A stretch of DNA of 64,000 nucleotides. It comes from PALSA-911 sp963743035. Lineage in GTDB: Bacteria; Pseudomonadota; Alphaproteobacteria; Acetobacterales; Acetobacteraceae. Below are positions 43,526 to 51,928 of the stretch, one piece after another (position 1 is the first letter of the stretch; each line of letters starts with the position of its first letter). A model generated the notes under the pieces. The model had not been told where the DNA came from. It saw nothing but the letters and a program-made list of their open reading frames with translations, and did not search any database. The stretch lies in contig CAVUOB010000003.1 of NCBI GenBank assembly GCA_963743035.1, positions 248,001 to 312,000 on the forward strand, written 5' to 3'. The position numbers and the translations under genes are program-made.

Positions 43526-44278
43526 ATGGACCTAAAAAACACGGTCGCCCTCATAACCGGCGGCAATGGCGGCCTCGGCCAGCGCATCTGCCACGCGCTG
43601 GCGAAGGAAGGTGCCAACATCGCCGTCATGTACGCCCAAAGCCGGGACCAGGCCGAAACCGTCGCCCGTGACCTGGCCTCGCGCGACCAGATCAACGCCG
43701 CCGCCTTCGCCTGCGACATCACCGATGGCGCGGCCGTGGAAAAACTGGTCAAAGACGTAACCGCCCGCTTCGGCCGCCTCGACATCCTCGTCAACGACGC
43801 CGCCTACAACAAATCCATCCCCTTCGCCGAGCTCGACAATCTCACCCAGCAGGAGTGGGACAAGATCATCGCCGTCAACCTCACCGGCCCGATGCGGCTC
43901 ACCAAGGCGGTGGCGCCGGTCATGAAGGCGCAAGGCCAGGGCCGCGTCGTCAACATCGCCTCCGTCGCCGGGCTCACCCCCACCGGCTCGTCCATCGCCT
44001 ATGCCGTGGCCAAGGCCGGCCTGATCCACCTCACCCGCTGCATGGCGGTGGCGATGGCGCCCGAGACGCTGGTCAACTGCATCGCCCCCGGCCTGCTGGA
44101 GGGCACGCGCGCCACCTCCAACCTCCGCCCCGAGCAGGTCGAGCGCTCAGCCTCCTCCTCGCTGCTGAAGAGGGCCGCCGACAAGGACGACTGCGCCGAC
44201 ATGGTGGTCACCATGTGCCGCACCGAAACCATGACCGGCCAGACCATCGTCATAGACGCGGGCCGCGTGTTCCACTGA
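43526..44278 (+). CDS. SDR-family oxidoreductase
   Basis: Short-chain dehydrogenase of 250 aa. ITGGNGGLGQRICHAL at residues 9-24, LDILVNDAAYN (Asp replacing Asn in the NNAG motif), catalytic serine in NIASVAG, and YAVAK near residue 157. The end TETMTGQTIVIDAGRVFH is typical of the fabG-like branch. GGGAGAACCCAA precedes the ATG. It ends one base before the convergent tautomerase-like gene. It resumes the catabolic-type gene run after the accessory patch. Confidence 0.88.
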   Translation: MDLKNTVALITGGNGGLGQRICHALAKEGANIAVMYAQSRDQAETVARDLASRDQINAAAFACDITDGAAVEKLVKDVTARFGRLDILVNDAAYNKSIPFAELDNLTQQEWDKIIAVNLTGPMRLTKAVAPVMKAQGQGRVVNIASVAGLTPTGSSIAYAVAKAGLIHLTRCMAVAMAPETLVNCIAPGLLEGTRATSNLRPEQVERSASSSLLKRAADKDDCADMVVTMCRTETMTGQTIVIDAGRVFH

Positions 44279-44279
44279 G

Positions 44280-44612
44280 CTAGTTGCGCGCCATCAGCTT
44301 GCCCTCGTCATTCGGCATGCACCGTATCCGCGGAACGCAGCCGAATGCCGGCACGAACGCTTCTTCCAGCGCCGCCATGAACCGCTCCACCACATCCCTG
44401 GTGCGCGATGCCTTGTCGCGATAGGTCGCATGGATATTGGCCGGTTTGCCATGAAACTTTTCATGCACCGGCACGAAGCTAAGCTGCACCTTGTCGGACG
44501 GCACCTCCATGATCTCCATGCAGTGTTTCACGACAGTTTCGATGAACCCGTCGATCCGCACCTCCGAAGCGGCAAGCCGGCTCGCGGGCATGGAAATGAC
44601 GATGGTCGGCAT
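44280..44612 (-). CDS. Tautomerase-superfamily small protein
   Basis: Protein of 110 aa starting MPTIVISMPASRLAAS. Pro at position 2 would become the N-terminal catalytic proline of the 4-oxalocrotonate tautomerase fold after Met removal. The VQLSFVPVHEKFHGKPANIHATYRDKASRTRD stretch and a second beta-alpha unit fit that fold, and the length suits a fused or extended monomer. Sequence similarity is weak, so the assignment rests on Pro-1 and pattern. It is the last gene of a minus-strand trio with the MBL hydrolase and GST genes. Confidence 0.6.
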   Translation of the reverse strand: MPTIVISMPASRLAASEVRIDGFIETVVKHCMEIMEVPSDKVQLSFVPVHEKFHGKPANIHATYRDKASRTRDVVERFMAALEEAFVPAFGCVPRIRCMPNDEGKLMARN

Positions 44613-44630
44613 GATGCGGCCTCCTCCCGG

Positions 44631-45506
44631 TCAGTCCCGCTTGAAACGATAATGGAACCGCTCCCCGTCCGCCGTCACCAGCCCCGCCGTCGGCGACGGA
44701 AAATGGATCGGCAGCAGCAGCGTGTCGGTATCCGCGACAGACGACAGAAAGCTCCGCCGCGACGCCGCCGCCTGCTTCGGGTCCCAGTCCACCCCGGGGG
44801 ACCAGTCCAGTTCCCGGCACTGGATGGCATGGTGCATCATGTCCCCGGTCACCACCGCCCGCTGCCCGCGCGAGAAGATGTTGACGCAGCAATGGCACGG
44901 CGAGTGCCCCGGCGTCGGCGTCAGCGTGATGGTGTCATCCAGCGCGTAGTCGTCATCCACCAGCAGCGCCTGCCCCGCTTCCACGATCGGCAGGCAATTG
45001 TCCCGGAACACCGTCCCCGGCGGGTTGGCGCCCTTGGCATGCTCCGCCTCCCAGGCCGCGTACTCCTTCTTGTGGAACACGTATTTCGCGTTCGGGAAGG
45101 TCGGCACCCAGCGCCCGTCGCGCAGCGTGGTGTTCCAGCCGGTGTGGTCGATATGCAGATGCGTGCAGAACACGTAGTCCACCTTGTCGTAGCTGACACC
45201 CAGCGCGAACAGCTCCTTCCGCCAGCGCTCCTTGCCGGGAAAGTCGAACGGCGGCGGATGGCCCTTGTCCTCGCCGGTGCAGGTATCCACCAGGATGGTG
45301 TGGTGCGGCGTGCGGACCACGAAGGTTTGATACGTGATCACCATCATGCCCAGCGCCGGGTCGAACACCTCGGGCTCCATCACCGGCAGATGCTGCTTGA
45401 AAATGGCCTCGTTATAGGCGGGGAAGAAATCCTGCGGCCGCCGCCACGGCCCCTCGCGCTCGATCACCGCATCGATGGTGATGTCGCCGATCCTGATCTG
45501 CTTCAT
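44631..45506 (-). CDS. MBL-fold metallo-hydrolase
   Basis: Metallo-beta-lactamase-fold enzyme of 291 aa. The zinc motif is HLHIDH at residues 116-121, followed by TPGHSPCHCC and TGDMMHHAIQCREL, which supply the further His and Asp ligands. Family members hydrolyse lactones, thioesters or similar substrates; the sequence resembles the quorum-quenching lactonase/alkyl-hydrolase branch, but the substrate is unknown. It lies between the GST gene (13 bases) and the tautomerase-like gene (18 bases), so the three are probably one operon. Confidence 0.9.
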   Translation of the reverse strand: MKQIRIGDITIDAVIEREGPWRRPQDFFPAYNEAIFKQHLPVMEPEVFDPALGMMVITYQTFVVRTPHHTILVDTCTGEDKGHPPPFDFPGKERWRKELFALGVSYDKVDYVFCTHLHIDHTGWNTTLRDGRWVPTFPNAKYVFHKKEYAAWEAEHAKGANPPGTVFRDNCLPIVEAGQALLVDDDYALDDTITLTPTPGHSPCHCCVNIFSRGQRAVVTGDMMHHAIQCRELDWSPGVDWDPKQAAASRRSFLSSVADTDTLLLPIHFPSPTAGLVTADGERFHYRFKRD

Positions 45507-45519
45507 CGTTGCTTCCCGA

Positions 45520-46131
45520 TCACGCCGCCGCCGACGGACGCGCCTTCATGCGCTCGAACCACGCGGCGATATTCTTGTTGGCGGGATCCAGCTTCTGACC
45601 AACCGAATTGAAGAAATCGAGGAACGCGAACAGCAGGATGTCCGCCATGGTGAAGCGCTCGCCGCAAACAAAGGTCTTGCCGGCCATCTGCGCGTCCAGC
45701 CAGGCGAGCTTTTCCTTCGCCACCAGCTTCAGGTCGTCGGCCGCCTGCGGCATGCAGCGGACGCGGTCCTGGAACATCTTGAGCCCTTCGGCGAAGCGGA
45801 AGCCATTGGCGCCGGGCTCGATGATGTTGAGGTCGATGCGCCGGGTCCACATGCGGGTTTCGGCCCGTTCCTCGGGCGTCGCGCCGATCAATGACGGGCC
45901 CTTGCCGACCTCGTCGACGTATTCGCAGATCGCGGTGATTTCCGCCAGCACCAGGCCGCTGTCGAGCGCCAGCGCCGGCGTCTGCCCGGACGGGTTCTTG
46001 GCCAGGTATTCCGCCCGCCGGTTCTCCCCGCCGCGCAGATCCACCGTCGTCTTTTCCGCCGCAAACCCCTTCTCGGCCATGAACATGCGGACCATGCGCG
46101 GATTGGGTCCGATGGAATCGTAGAACAGCAT
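45520..46131 (-). CDS. Glutathione S-transferase-like protein
   Basis: Protein of 203 aa with a thioredoxin-like N-terminal domain (MLFYDSIGPNPRMVRMFMAEKG, NPSGQTPALALDSGLVLAEITAICEYVDE) and a helical C-terminal domain (QMAGKTFVCGERFTMADILLFAFLDFFNSVG). The SGQTPAL cis-Pro and the LxEITAICEYVD segment are classic GST marks. The active residue is probably the Ser of DSIGPN. It is the first gene of the minus-strand trio and is divergent from the cyclase-family gene. Confidence 0.92.
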   Translation of the reverse strand: MLFYDSIGPNPRMVRMFMAEKGFAAEKTTVDLRGGENRRAEYLAKNPSGQTPALALDSGLVLAEITAICEYVDEVGKGPSLIGATPEERAETRMWTRRIDLNIIEPGANGFRFAEGLKMFQDRVRCMPQAADDLKLVAKEKLAWLDAQMAGKTFVCGERFTMADILLFAFLDFFNSVGQKLDPANKNIAAWFERMKARPSAAA

Positions 46132-46212
46132 GTTTTTCCTCCCGTTTGGCGGCCGAGCCTAGCACGCGCCCGCGGCTCGGCTAGAGTGCCGGCCAAAACC
46201 GAGGAGAAGCCC

Positions 46213-46989
46213 ATGCCACGCCGCATCGTCGACCTGTCCGTCGCCCTGCAGAACGACATCCCGAGCGACCCGCCGCGCAACATTCCGGTGATCGAATACA
46301 CCGACCACGAGCAATCCGCCGCCCTCGTCGCCGGCCTGTTCCCCGGCCTGACCCCGGACCTGCTGCCGGAGGGCAAGGGCTGGGCGGTGGAAAAGGTCAC
46401 ACTCGGCACCCATAGCGGCACCCATCTGGACGCGCCCTGGCATTTCCACCCCACCATGTCCGGCGGCCAACGCGCGATCACCATCGACGAGGTGCCGCTC
46501 GACTGGTGCTTCGGCCCCGGCGTGAAACTGGATTTCCGCCACCTCCCGGACGGCCACGTCGTCGGCGCGGCGGAGGTGGAGGCGGAGCTGCAACGCATCG
46601 GCCACGCGCTGCAGCCGATGGACATCGTCGTCGTCAACACCGCCGCCGGCAAACGGTTCGGCCAGCAGGACTACCTCGACAGCGGCTGCGGCATGGGGCG
46701 GGAGGCGACGCTGTACCTGACCAGCCGCGGCGTGAAGGTCACCGGCACCGATGGCTGGAGCTGGGACGCCCCGTTCAGCCACACCGCCCGGCGCTTCGCC
46801 GAGACCCGCGACCCCTCGATCATCTGGGAAGGCCACAAATCCGGCCGCGAAATCGGCTACTGCCATATCGAGAAGCTGCACAACCTGGAACAACTGCCGC
46901 CCTTCGGTTTCAAGATCGCCTGCTTCCCGGTGAAGATCCACCAGGCCTCCGCCGGCTGGACCCGTGCGGTGGCGATCTTCGAGGACTGA
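46213..46989 (+). CDS. Cyclase-family / kynurenine-formamidase-like hydrolase
   Basis: Metal-dependent hydrolase of 258 aa from the cyclase family. The motif THSGTHLDAPWHF (residues 66-78) with H67, H71, D73 and H77 is the metal-binding HxGTHxDxPxH signature. DRGQ-type chemistry opens cyclic amides or formamides; many relatives degrade cyclic catabolic intermediates. GAGGAGAAGCCC precedes the ATG at 46213, which is preferred over an upstream one at 46186. It is divergent from the GST operon and followed by the PhnD gene, which it may accompany in a transport/catabolic unit. Confidence 0.85.
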   Translation: MPRRIVDLSVALQNDIPSDPPRNIPVIEYTDHEQSAALVAGLFPGLTPDLLPEGKGWAVEKVTLGTHSGTHLDAPWHFHPTMSGGQRAITIDEVPLDWCFGPGVKLDFRHLPDGHVVGAAEVEAELQRIGHALQPMDIVVVNTAAGKRFGQQDYLDSGCGMGREATLYLTSRGVKVTGTDGWSWDAPFSHTARRFAETRDPSIIWEGHKSGREIGYCHIEKLHNLEQLPPFGFKIACFPVKIHQASAGWTRAVAIFED

Positions 46990-47097
46990 GACCCGTTCCG
47001 CCGGCAGCTTCATCCAACTGCCACGGGAACGTCACAACGGTGCAATGGGCGGGCGTCTATGTCCGGGGCCTCTGTGTCCCGGAAGGAAGCCCGTTCC

Positions 47098-48090
47098 ATG
47101 GCTGCACCAAGCCTGATCACGCGCCGTCGCGCCCTGCTCGCCTCCGCCGGCCTGCTCGCCGCGCCCGCCATCCTGTCCGCCCGCGCCGCCACCGAAACCG
47201 CCATGCCCGCCAAGGGCAAGCGCGACTGGGCGGCCCAGGTGCCGACCTTGCGCATCGGCCTGCTCGGCGGCGAGAACGACAGCGACCGGCTGGGCCGCTA
47301 CGGCGACTACCAGAAGCTGCTGGAAGAAACCTTCCAGGTCCCCGTGCGCCTGTTCCCCGCCGCCGACTACGCCGGCGTGATCCAGGCCTTCGGCGCCAAA
47401 CAGATCGAGATCGCCTCCATGGGCGCGTCGGGCTATGCCGGCGCCTGGATCGACACCAGCGGCAATGTCGAGCCGCTGGTGGTAGCAATCGAAACCGACG
47501 GGTCCATCAGCTATCACAGCGTGGTGGTGGTGCGCACCGACAGCGGCGTCACCAGCCTCGATCAGCTCAAGGGCAAGACCCTGGCCTGGGCCGATCCGAA
47601 CTCCACCTCCGGCTACCTGATCCCGCGCTTCGAGCTGAAGCAGGCCGGCTACGATCCGGAGCCCGGCAAGTTCTTCAGCAAGACCGGCTTCGGCGGCGGG
47701 CACGAGCAGGCGGTGGTGGCGGTGCTGCAGAAGCAGTACGACGCCTGCTGCACCTGGGTCTCCGGCATCGGCGATCCCGCCGAGGGCTATACCCGCGGCA
47801 ACCTGCATGAAATGGTCGCCAAGGGCATGCTCAAGATGGGCGACATCAAGATCCTGTGGATGTCCCGCCCGATCCTCAACGGCCCGCTGACCGCGCGGAA
47901 AGACACCCCGCAGGCCTTCCGCGACGATATCGCCGCCTTCCACCTGGCGCTGCCCACCGCCTACCCGACGATCTACAAGCAGATCGAGCGCGGCGGCGGC
48001 CAGGGCTACCAGAAGGTGAAGCACGAGGACTTCCAGCTCTTCGTCGACCTGCGCCAGGAAGAGGCCAAGAACCGCCGCCAGCGCAGCTGA
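47098..48090 (+). CDS. PhnD-type phosphonate/phosphite ABC transporter substrate-binding protein
   Basis: Periplasmic binding protein of about 330 aa. The start has a twin-arginine motif (ITRRRALLASAGLLAAPAIL). The mature part reads LRIGLLGGENDSDRLGRYGDYQKLLEETF, AADYAGVIQAFGAKQIEIASMGASGYAGAW, then DQLKGKTLAWADPNSTSGYLIPRFEL, the class of PhnD/PtxB/HtxB proteins. Ser/Thr in the DPNSTSGYL loop would bind the phosphonate or phosphite group. GGAAGGAAG precedes ATG 47098. A palindromic element separates it from its paralogue. Confidence 0.88.
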   Translation: MAAPSLITRRRALLASAGLLAAPAILSARAATETAMPAKGKRDWAAQVPTLRIGLLGGENDSDRLGRYGDYQKLLEETFQVPVRLFPAADYAGVIQAFGAKQIEIASMGASGYAGAWIDTSGNVEPLVVAIETDGSISYHSVVVVRTDSGVTSLDQLKGKTLAWADPNSTSGYLIPRFELKQAGYDPEPGKFFSKTGFGGGHEQAVVAVLQKQYDACCTWVSGIGDPAEGYTRGNLHEMVAKGMLKMGDIKILWMSRPILNGPLTARKDTPQAFRDDIAAFHLALPTAYPTIYKQIERGGGQGYQKVKHEDFQLFVDLRQEEAKNRRQRS

Positions 48091-48094
48091 CAGG

Positions 48095-48296
48095 AAGGAA
48101 GGCCAGGGGGCTTTGCCCCCTGGACCCCCACCAAAGGCGAGCCTTTGGAAACCTTCCGGGGTTTGGGGTGCAAGGGGGGCCGACCGGGACCTTGCCAGGT
48201 CCGGGTAGGCCCCCCTCGCACCCCAAACCAGGTAGCGGGTTCTAAGGGCTCCGCCCTTAGCGGGGTCCAGGGGCAGCGCCCCTGGCCTTGTTTCCC
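48095..48296. repeat. Intergenic palindromic element, full copy with variant stem (copy 8)
   Basis: Central stem 48160-48181 pairs with 48208-48229 (21 of 22) around a 26-base loop. The stem sequence GGTTTGGGGTGC differs from most copies and the ACCGACG loop motif is absent, but the arms keep GGGGCTTTGCCCC- and AGGGCTCCGCCCT-type hairpins. It sits between two same-direction phnD-like genes. Confidence 0.85.
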
Positions 48297-48351
48297 GGCC
48301 GCCGGAGCAGCACCTTCAGCGGCGACTTCGTGCCGAAAGGAACCTGCTGCC

Positions 48352-49326
48352 ATGATCACACGCCGCGCCGCGGTCATTGGATTGGGCCTTGGACTGGCCG
48401 GCACGCGCCCCGCCTATTCGCAGGGCTCCGCTGCCCAGGGGATGCCCGCGCCCGGCCGGCGCGCCTGGGCCGCCCAGGTCCCGGTGATCCGCATCGGCCT
48501 GCTGGGCGGGGAGAACAACGCCGACCGTCTCGGGCGCTACGAGGCCTATGGCAAGCTGCTGGAAGCGACCTTCGAGGTGCCGGTGAAGCTGATGCCCGCC
48601 GCCGACTATGCCGGCGTGATCCAGGCCTTCGCCGCAAGGCAGCTGGAAATCGCCTATATGAGCCCGGCCGCCTACGCCGCCGCCTGGGTGCAGAGCGATG
48701 GCGACGTGATCCCCATCGTCACCAGCCGGGAGCAGGACGGCAGCATCTCCTATGTCGCCGTGCTCTACACCCGCGCCGATTCCGGGATCACCTCGCTGGC
48801 GGACATGAAGGGCCGGTCGCTCGCCTGGTCCGACCCGAACTCGGCCTCGGGCTACCTCATTCCCCGCGCCGAATTCCGCGCCATGGGGATCGACCCGGAT
48901 CCCGGCAAGTATTTCTCCCGCACCGGCTTTGCCGGCGGCCACGAACAGGCGGTGGTGGCGGTGCTGAACAAGCAGTACGACGCCGGCGTCACCTGGACAT
49001 CGGGCATCGGCGATGCCGCGCAGGGCTACACGCGCGGCATGCTGCGGATGATGACCGACAAGAAGATGCTCGACATGAAGGACATCCGCATCCTCTGGCG
49101 CTCGCGCCCGATCCTGAACGGGCCGCTCACCCTGCGCAAAAGCACCCCGGCGGAATTCCAGGCGGACATGCTGGCCTTCCATCTGGCGTTGCCGCAGGCG
49201 CATCCGGACATCTACCACCAGGTCGACATGGGCAGCGGCAAGGACTGGGTGCCAGTGAAGCACGAGGACTACCTGGTCTTCGTCGACATGCTGCGCCAGG
49301 AAGCGGCCGAGCGGCGGCGGCATTGA
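48352..49326 (+). CDS. Second PhnD-type substrate-binding protein
   Basis: Paralogue of the preceding protein, 324 aa, with a shorter signal (MITRRAAVIGLGLGLAGTRP). It keeps IRIGLLGGENNADRLGRYEAYGKLLEATFE, AADYAGVIQAFAARQLEIAYMSPAAYAAAW and the loop DPNSASGYLIPRAEF. The two proteins are clearly tandem duplicates, roughly 60% identical by eye. Both have the same length and Ser-rich ligand loop, so they may bind related oxyanions. It is followed by two permease genes. Confidence 0.88.
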   Translation: MITRRAAVIGLGLGLAGTRPAYSQGSAAQGMPAPGRRAWAAQVPVIRIGLLGGENNADRLGRYEAYGKLLEATFEVPVKLMPAADYAGVIQAFAARQLEIAYMSPAAYAAAWVQSDGDVIPIVTSREQDGSISYVAVLYTRADSGITSLADMKGRSLAWSDPNSASGYLIPRAEFRAMGIDPDPGKYFSRTGFAGGHEQAVVAVLNKQYDAGVTWTSGIGDAAQGYTRGMLRMMTDKKMLDMKDIRILWRSRPILNGPLTLRKSTPAEFQADMLAFHLALPQAHPDIYHQVDMGSGKDWVPVKHEDYLVFVDMLRQEAAERRRH

Positions 49327-49362
49327 CCGTGAACAGGACGATCGCCCTGGATCCGCAAGAAA

Positions 49363-49510
49363 TCCCCCTCTCCCCCCGCTTCGGGGGAGAGGGAGGGGGT
49401 GAGGGGACAAGGAATCCCCCTCTCCCCCACTTCGGGGGAGAGGGAGGGGTGAGGGGGCCGTGCCCCCGCTCCTGCCTCCAGCGCCCCTCCCCCCCGAAAC
49501 GGGGAAGAGG
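49363..49510. repeat. Tandem GGGGGAGAGGG palindromes
   Basis: Two head-to-tail copies of a hairpin element, TCCCCCTCTCCCCCC with GGGGGAGAGGGAGGGGG (49363-49406 and 49414-49456), plus a third decayed piece near 49486-49510. Arms CTCTCCCCC and GGGGGAGAG pair around GCTTC or ACTTC. A related element is embedded in rlmJ. It lies between the second PhnD-like gene and the first permease gene. Confidence 0.8.
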
Positions 49511-49537
49511 AAAACCCATCATGCCGGCGTTCGTGCA

Positions 49538-50413
49538 TTGAGCCAGACCACCGCCCGCCTCGAAGCCGCGTTCCGCCACCGCCGCCGCTCGCGCCGGATC
49601 GCGGCCGCGGCCGGCGGCGGCGTGCTGCTGCTCTGCCTCCTGGTCTCGGCGCGGGTGTCGGAGGCGTATCCTTCCTCCCTGGCCGACGGGCTGCCGCGCG
49701 TGGGCGATTATTTCGCCAAGCTGGTGCCGCATCTGCGCTGGGCCACGCTGTTCGCCGGCAGCGGCACCGAGGGCTCGCTCGCCTACTGGATGTACCGCAT
49801 CGACAGCTGGCTGTGGCTGCTGTTCGAGACCAGCCAGATGGCCCTGCTGGCCACCCTGGGCGGGGCGGTGCTGGCCTTCCTGCTGTGCTTTCCGGCCGCC
49901 GCCAACCTGGCGCCGAACCGCAAGGTCTATTTCCTGTTCCGCCGCGGGCTGGAGTTGTTCCGCACCGTGCCGGACATCGTCTATGCGCTGATCCTGGTCT
50001 GGACCTTCGGCATCGGCCCGCTGGCCGGTATCCTGGCGATCGCGCTGCACACGGTCGGCGCGCTCGGAAAGCTGTTTGCCGAGGTGGTGGAGAATGCCGA
50101 CATGCGCCCCTGGCAGGGCGTCATCGCCGCCGGCGGCAACTGGTTCCAGGCGGTGCGCTACGCCATCCTGCCGCAGGTGCTGCCGAACTTCCTGAGCTAC
50201 GTGCTGATCCGCTTCGAGATCAACGTGCGCGGCGCCACGGTGATCGGCTTCGTCGGCGCCGGCGGCATCGGGCAGGAGCTGTACACCGTCATCAGCTTCA
50301 ACTATTACGAGGAGATCAGCGCCATCATCGTCTTGATCATCCTCGCCGTCAGCGTGATCGATCTGCTGTCCGAGGCGCTGCGCACGCGCGCCATCGGCCG
50401 GGTGTTCGCATGA
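49538..50413 (+). CDS. Phosphonate-type ABC transporter permease (PhnE-like)
   Basis: Inner-membrane permease of about 291 aa with six hydrophobic segments. The EAA-type cytoplasmic loop reads AEVVENADMRPWQGVIAAGGNWFQAVRYAILPQVLPN. RTVPDIVYALILVWTFGIGPLAG and GFVGAGGIGQELYTVI are typical of PhnE. The start is uncertain: TTG at 49538 is used because it overlaps the stop of a tiny six-residue reading (MPAFVH) with the ribosome site GAGGAAAACCC; an upstream GTG at 49460 is possible. The permease overlaps the next gene by four bases. Confidence 0.85.
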   Translation: MSQTTARLEAAFRHRRRSRRIAAAAGGGVLLLCLLVSARVSEAYPSSLADGLPRVGDYFAKLVPHLRWATLFAGSGTEGSLAYWMYRIDSWLWLLFETSQMALLATLGGAVLAFLLCFPAAANLAPNRKVYFLFRRGLELFRTVPDIVYALILVWTFGIGPLAGILAIALHTVGALGKLFAEVVENADMRPWQGVIAAGGNWFQAVRYAILPQVLPNFLSYVLIRFEINVRGATVIGFVGAGGIGQELYTVISFNYYEEISAIIVLIILAVSVIDLLSEALRTRAIGRVFA

Positions 50414-51264
50414 ACGTCGCCGGCATCGCGCCCAGGCAGATTACCGAAGGGCAGATCGCCGCCGCCCGCGCCCGCCTGCCCGGCGCCTTCGGCCACACCC
50501 GGGCGCAGCGCGCGCTGCGCGCCGTGCTGTGGCTGCTGGCCGCGGCCTGGCTCGCCACGCTGTTCTGGTGGTTCGACATCACGCCCGAGCGCATGACGCG
50601 CGGCCTGTCCGGCCTGTTCGTGATCCTGCGCCAGATGTTCCCGCCGAGCCCGGGCGCGCAATGGGACGACATCCTGCAGGGCCTGGGCGAGAGCGTGGCG
50701 ATGGCCTTCCTCGGCACCGTGGTCGCCGCGGTGATCGCCCTGCCGCTCGGCTTCCTCGGCGCGCGCAATGTCGTCGTGAACACGCTGGCGCATTTCTCCA
50801 TCCGCCGGGTGTTCGACGGCTTCCGCGGCATGGACCAGCTGATCTGGGCGCTCGCCTTCGTGCGCGCCGTCGGCCTCGGACCGCTGGCCGGCGTCATGGC
50901 CATCGCCGCGGCGGAGGTCTGCGTATTGGCGAAGCTGTTCGCCGAGGCGATCGAGAACGCCGATCCCCGCCAGCCGGAAGCGGTCACCGCCGTTGGCGGT
51001 TCACGGCTGCTGGCGATCCGCTTCGGCCTGCTGCCGCAGGTGCTGCCGGTGCTGCTGGCGCAGACGCTGTACGCCTTCGAGAGCAACACCCGCAGCGCCT
51101 CGATCCTCGGCGTGGTCGGCGCCGGCGGGATCGGCCTGCAGATCGCCGAGCGCATCAAGGTGCGCTACTGGGACGAGGTGTGCTTCATCATCCTGCTGAT
51201 CCTGGTCACGGTGGCGGTCATCGACCAGCTATCGGCCCGGCTGCGCCGGCGGCTGATCGGGTAA
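50410..51264 (+). CDS. Phosphonate-type ABC transporter permease (second PhnE-like)
   Basis: Second membrane subunit, 284 aa, overlapping the first by ATGA. It has a 50-residue cytoplasmic start, then membrane spans, and a DQLIWALAFVRAVGLGPLAGVMAIAAAEVCVLAKLF segment. The EAA loop reads AEAIENADPRQPEAVTAVGGSRLLAIRFGLLPQVLP. Downstream GVVGAGGIGLQIAERIKVRYWDEV is as in the first permease. Together they form the channel of a PhnE1E2 system. No ATPase gene (PhnC) is found between 47 and 52 kb or elsewhere in the window. Confidence 0.88.
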   Translation: MNVAGIAPRQITEGQIAAARARLPGAFGHTRAQRALRAVLWLLAAAWLATLFWWFDITPERMTRGLSGLFVILRQMFPPSPGAQWDDILQGLGESVAMAFLGTVVAAVIALPLGFLGARNVVVNTLAHFSIRRVFDGFRGMDQLIWALAFVRAVGLGPLAGVMAIAAAEVCVLAKLFAEAIENADPRQPEAVTAVGGSRLLAIRFGLLPQVLPVLLAQTLYAFESNTRSASILGVVGAGGIGLQIAERIKVRYWDEVCFIILLILVTVAVIDQLSARLRRRLIG

Positions 51265-51347
51265 CCCAGGCGCGATTTTGTCCGCCGCCTTTGCCCGGTT
51301 GCAGACCCTGGTTGAGCAAGGCATTGTCGCTTGACTTGATCCCGCAA

Positions 51348-51359
51348 CTGGTTAACCAG
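51348..51359. promoter_or_regulatory. 12-base perfect palindrome upstream of a small secreted protein gene
   Basis: CTGGTTAACCAG is a perfect 12-base inverted repeat in the 215-base gap between the permease and the small protein gene. The gap is AT-richer than its surroundings and has TTGACTTGATCC just upstream, reminiscent of a -35 box. This could be an operator; nothing proves it. Confidence 0.35.
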
Positions 51360-51479
51360 CGTTCATCTAACGGATGCCCGGTGGGTTTGCGCCCGGATAG
51401 GTTTGCGCAACGTGTCCGGTTCGGCTTCGCAGACCCGAGTGCTGACCATTTTCTGGCTTCAATTCACAGGAGATCGCCT

Positions 51480-51905
51480 ATGATCCGTCTCGCAGCTGCC
51501 GCCCTTCTCGCCTCCCTGCTGGCCGGCACGGCCATGGCCCAGGCCCCCGCCACCCCCTCCACCACTGGCGCCGCGGCTGCTGGCGCCGCTACTGGCGCGG
51601 CAAGCGCGACAGGCAAGGCCGCCACGTCGGCTTCCAGCTCCACCAAGAGCGCGACCAAGGCCGCCACCGCCAAGATGACCGGCGAGTTTGCCGACGAGGC
51701 CTCCGCCAAGGCGCATTGCCCGGGCGACACCGTGGTCTGGGCCAACACCTCGTCCAAGGCGTACCACCTAGCCGGAACAAAATATTACGGCAAGACCAAG
51801 AAGGGCGCGTATATGTGCCAGAAGGATGCCGACGCGGCCGGCTTCCACGCCCCGAAGGCCAAGACCGCCTCGGCCAAGCCGGCGAGCGCCGCCAAGACCA
51901 ACTGA
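51480..51905 (+). CDS. Small secreted Ala-rich protein
   Basis: Protein of 141 aa with a signal peptide (MIRLAAAALLASLLAGTAMAQ, cleavage after residue 20). Residues 21-60 are Ala/Ser/Thr low complexity. The C-terminal part has CPGDTVVWANTSSKAYHLAGTKYYGKTKKGAYMCQKDADAAGFHAPK, a motif shared by many small secreted proteins of alphaproteobacteria whose function is unknown. Two Cys residues may form a disulphide. AGGAGATCGCCT precedes the ATG. It is followed by the YidB-like gene on the same strand, 23 bases away. Confidence 0.75.
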   Translation: MIRLAAAALLASLLAGTAMAQAPATPSTTGAAAAGAATGAASATGKAATSASSSTKSATKAATAKMTGEFADEASAKAHCPGDTVVWANTSSKAYHLAGTKYYGKTKKGAYMCQKDADAAGFHAPKAKTASAKPASAAKTN

Positions 51906-51928
51906 GGTCCACGCGCGAAAGGGTCAGC

